The notes beneath the pieces are model-generated. The model was not told the origin of the DNA. It did not search any database and saw only the letters and a list, made by a program, of their open reading frames with translations. A program made the translations under genes and the position numbers. 6,217 bases of DNA, taken from positions 1-6,217 of the forward strand of contig JAJYFX010000118.1 in the NCBI GenBank assembly GCA_021785315.1, written 5' to 3'. The stretch is from Actinomycetes bacterium (GTDB lineage Bacteria; Actinomycetota; Acidimicrobiia; Acidimicrobiales; Acidimicrobiaceae). Positions 5,133 to 6,217 of the stretch are shown piece after piece. The stretch's first letter is position 1. Each line of letters starts with the position of its first letter.

Positions 5133-5984
5133 ATGAAGACGAATAAGAAGTCTGTACCTCAGATACGTGCTTACAAAGCTAATGAGATAAATCCGCCGAT
5201 CGCAATGGTCACCGCTTACGATGCGCCAGGAGCTCACATGGCGAGCGCCGCCGGCGTGGATATCATATTGGTCGGTGATTCATTGGCGATGGTTGTCTTG
5301 GGGTATGACGACACATTATCGGTCACCATTTCGGATATGGCATACCACACTAAGGCGGTGTCGCGATCAAAGCCCGATTCTCTAATTGTTACGGATATGC
5401 CGTGGATGTCATACCACACTGGGGTGCACGACGCCGTGAACAATGCGGCCCAGCTAATCCGCGCTGGGGCTGAAGCGATCAAGCTGGAAGGCGGGGCAAA
5501 CAGAGTCGATGTGATCAAGGCCCTTGTCGACGCTGAGATTCCCGTCATGGGCCATCTCGGGCTCACTCCTCAGTCAGTGCACGCATTTGGCGGATTCTCG
5601 GTGCAGGCGAAAACCAGAGAGGCGGCGAAGAAGCTTCTCGATGACGCACTCGCAATTGAAGAGGCCGGCGTTTTCTCAGTTGTGTTGGAAGCGGTACCAG
5701 ATGTAGTTGCGGCCAAAGCGACCGAACTTTTGAACATTCCTACGGTTGGAATAGGTGCGGGGCCGCACTGTGATGGACAGGTTCTCGTTTTTCATGACCT
5801 CTTGGGTCTGACATTTGGCCATAAGCCAAAATTTGTCAGACACTATGGCTCTCTTGGCGAACTCGGAATTAAAGGTTTAGAGGGTTATGTTCACGACGTC
5901 AAGATGAGGAGCTTTCCTTCGCCGGACGAGGGCTATCAAGTGAGCCAGGGCGAATTTGACGGCTTCACATTTGATCGAAAATAA
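5133..5984 (+). CDS. panB: 3-methyl-2-oxobutanoate hydroxymethyltransferase
   Basis: PanB transfers a hydroxymethyl group from 5,10-methylene-tetrahydrofolate to 2-oxoisovalerate, giving ketopantoate, the first committed step to pantothenate and CoA in the cytoplasm. The 283-residue protein is a TIM-barrel of normal family length. The expected residues are present: MVTAYDAP (25-32), VGDSLAMVVLGY (47-58) with metal ligand D49, TDMPWMSY (87-94) with D88, IKLEGG (116-121) with K117 and E119, GHLGLTPQSV (140-149), VLEAVP (184-189) with catalytic E186, and TVGIGAGPHCDGQVLV. These correspond to D45, D84, K112, E114 and E181 of the E. coli enzyme. The ATG at 5133 has a strong GAGGAGG (5121-5127) at 5-base spacing. 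It lies 100 bases after the DUF5318-type gene and may have its own promoter. panC and panD are not in the window. Confidence 0.96.
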   Translation: MKTNKKSVPQIRAYKANEINPPIAMVTAYDAPGAHMASAAGVDIILVGDSLAMVVLGYDDTLSVTISDMAYHTKAVSRSKPDSLIVTDMPWMSYHTGVHDAVNNAAQLIRAGAEAIKLEGGANRVDVIKALVDAEIPVMGHLGLTPQSVHAFGGFSVQAKTREAAKKLLDDALAIEEAGVFSVVLEAVPDVVAAKATELLNIPTVGIGAGPHCDGQVLVFHDLLGLTFGHKPKFVRHYGSLGELGIKGLEGYVHDVKMRSFPSPDEGYQVSQGEFDGFTFDRK

Positions 5985-6019
5985 CCAGGTCAATTCATTT
6001 CCCTAACTCCAATTGAAAT

Positions 6020-6059
6020 GATGAAGCCAAGCGTCGGTCGAAGCGACTAACGTATCATC
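6020..6059 (+). terminator. Weak dyad downstream of panB, possible terminator
   Basis: Nested complementary arms GATGA (6020-6024) with TCATC (6055-6059), CGT (6032-6034) with ACG (6050-6052) and GTCG (6037-6040) with CGAC (6044-6047) could fold into one interrupted stem between panB and the rpsF promoter. Five T residues occur only 17 bases later (6077-6081), so an intrinsic terminator is poorly supported. A separate AT-rich repeat, TCATTTC (5995-6001) with GAAATGA (6015-6021), overlaps it and is an alternative. Confidence 0.25.
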
Positions 6060-6092
6060 GGATAAATATGTGCGTGTTTTTGTTGCATATTA

Positions 6093-6098
6093 GATAAT
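6093..6098 (+). promoter_or_regulatory. Candidate -10 box of the rpsF operon
   Basis: GATAAT (6093-6098) matches TATAAT at 5 of 6 positions. The -35 region, TGCGTG at 6071-6076 with 16-base spacing, is poor. A start near 6105 would begin the transcript exactly at the base of the leader structure at 6106-6140, which supports the call. Confidence 0.4.
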
Positions 6099-6105
6099 TA
6101 ATCCA

Positions 6106-6140
6106 ACCTGCTCTGGAGGTGCCAGAGCCCCGATAAGGGT
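6106..6140 (+). promoter_or_regulatory. Probable S6:S18-binding leader of rpsF
   Basis: In the rpsF 5' leader, ACC (6106-6108) can pair with GGT (6138-6140) to form an outer helix. GCTCTGG (6110-6116) pairs exactly with CCAGAGC (6122-6128) to form an inner hairpin with loop AGGTG. The 3' side between them is an asymmetric bulge, CCCGATAAG (6129-6137), containing CCG. An outer helix, a hairpin and a 3' bulge with CCG are the hallmarks of the widespread leader by which the ribosomal proteins S6 and S18 repress their own mRNA. The match was made by eye from the known motif, not by covariance search. The Shine-Dalgarno (GGGAGGA, 6146-6152) follows six bases later, so binding could block initiation. 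Confidence 0.65.
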
Positions 6141-6160
6141 CCATAGGGAGGAACAGCCGT

Positions 6161-6217
6161 ATGAAACGGCCATATGAAGTCGTTTTGATTATTGATTCTG
6201 CGCTCGATGAGGAGACG
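6161..6217 (+). CDS. rpsF: Ribosomal protein S6 (N-terminal fragment)
   Basis: The first 19 codons, starting MKRPYEVVLIIDSALDEE, match the conserved N-terminus of bacterial S6 (typically RxYEVVxIxDxxLxEE), a small-subunit protein that binds 16S rRNA together with S18. The ATG at 6161 has a strong GGGAGGA at 8-base spacing. The gene runs off the window edge. In actinobacteria it is usually followed by ssb, rpsR and rplI, which cannot be seen here. Identification rests on a short stretch but is strengthened by the leader motif upstream and by the ino1-padR-DUF5318 neighbourhood, which lies close to rpsF in M. tuberculosis as well. Confidence 0.9.
   Translation, partial: MKRPYEVVLIIDSALDEET

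Noticed and set aside
5234..5706. Frames on both strands inside panB
   Set aside because: They overlap the complete, motif-rich PanB frame.
1..6217. Mobile element, CRISPR array, or new defence or biosynthetic cluster
   Set aside because: There is no transposase, integrase, direct-repeat array or unusual multi-gene cassette; the genes are mostly recognisable housekeeping families.

Overview
The window looks like a chromosomal housekeeping segment of an actinobacterium. The strongest pointers are an actinobacterial-type inositol-1-phosphate synthase, a PadR regulator directly upstream of it, and a divergent small zinc-ribbon protein of the DUF5318 type. Mycobacterium tuberculosis has the same neighbourhood (ino1 Rv0046c, PadR Rv0047c, Rv0049, then rpsF Rv0053). 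Base composition is intermediate rather than very GC-rich, and TTG/GTG starts are common, so a mid-GC lineage (for example Acidimicrobiia-like) is more likely than Mycobacterium or Streptomyces. That placement is inference.

Layout. 1-301 (minus): N-terminus of a membrane transporter that looks like MFS, cut by the window edge. 302-648: a 347-base divergent intergenic region rich in perfect palindromes and inverted repeats. 649-2070 (plus): CCA-adding tRNA nucleotidyltransferase with an HD domain (pcnA/cca). 4465-2071 (minus): apparent operon padR -> ino1 -> class I methyltransferase-like protein, with gaps of 22 and 9 bases. Its last stop codon abuts the pcnA stop codon with no base between. 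4466-4627: divergent promoter region with two operator-like palindromes. 4628-5032 (plus): DUF5318-type protein. 5133-5984 (plus): panB, with a strong Shine-Dalgarno and a dyad upstream. 5985-6160: intergenic, ending in a probable S6:S18-binding leader. 6161-6217 (plus): first 19 codons of rpsF (ribosomal protein S6).

How the genes work together. Ino1 makes inositol-1-phosphate, the entry to phosphatidylinositol and, in many actinobacteria, mycothiol. The adjacent PadR protein is its likely regulator and probably controls itself and the divergent DUF5318 gene. PanB supplies ketopantoate for pantothenate and CoA. PcnA finishes tRNA 3' ends. rpsF would be autoregulated by S6:S18 through its leader. 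I see no mobile element, CRISPR array, rRNA or tRNA gene. No new multi-gene defence or biosynthetic system is evident. The least explained parts are the palindrome-dense region 371-581, the PadR/DUF5318 divergent control region and the degenerate methyltransferase-like protein.
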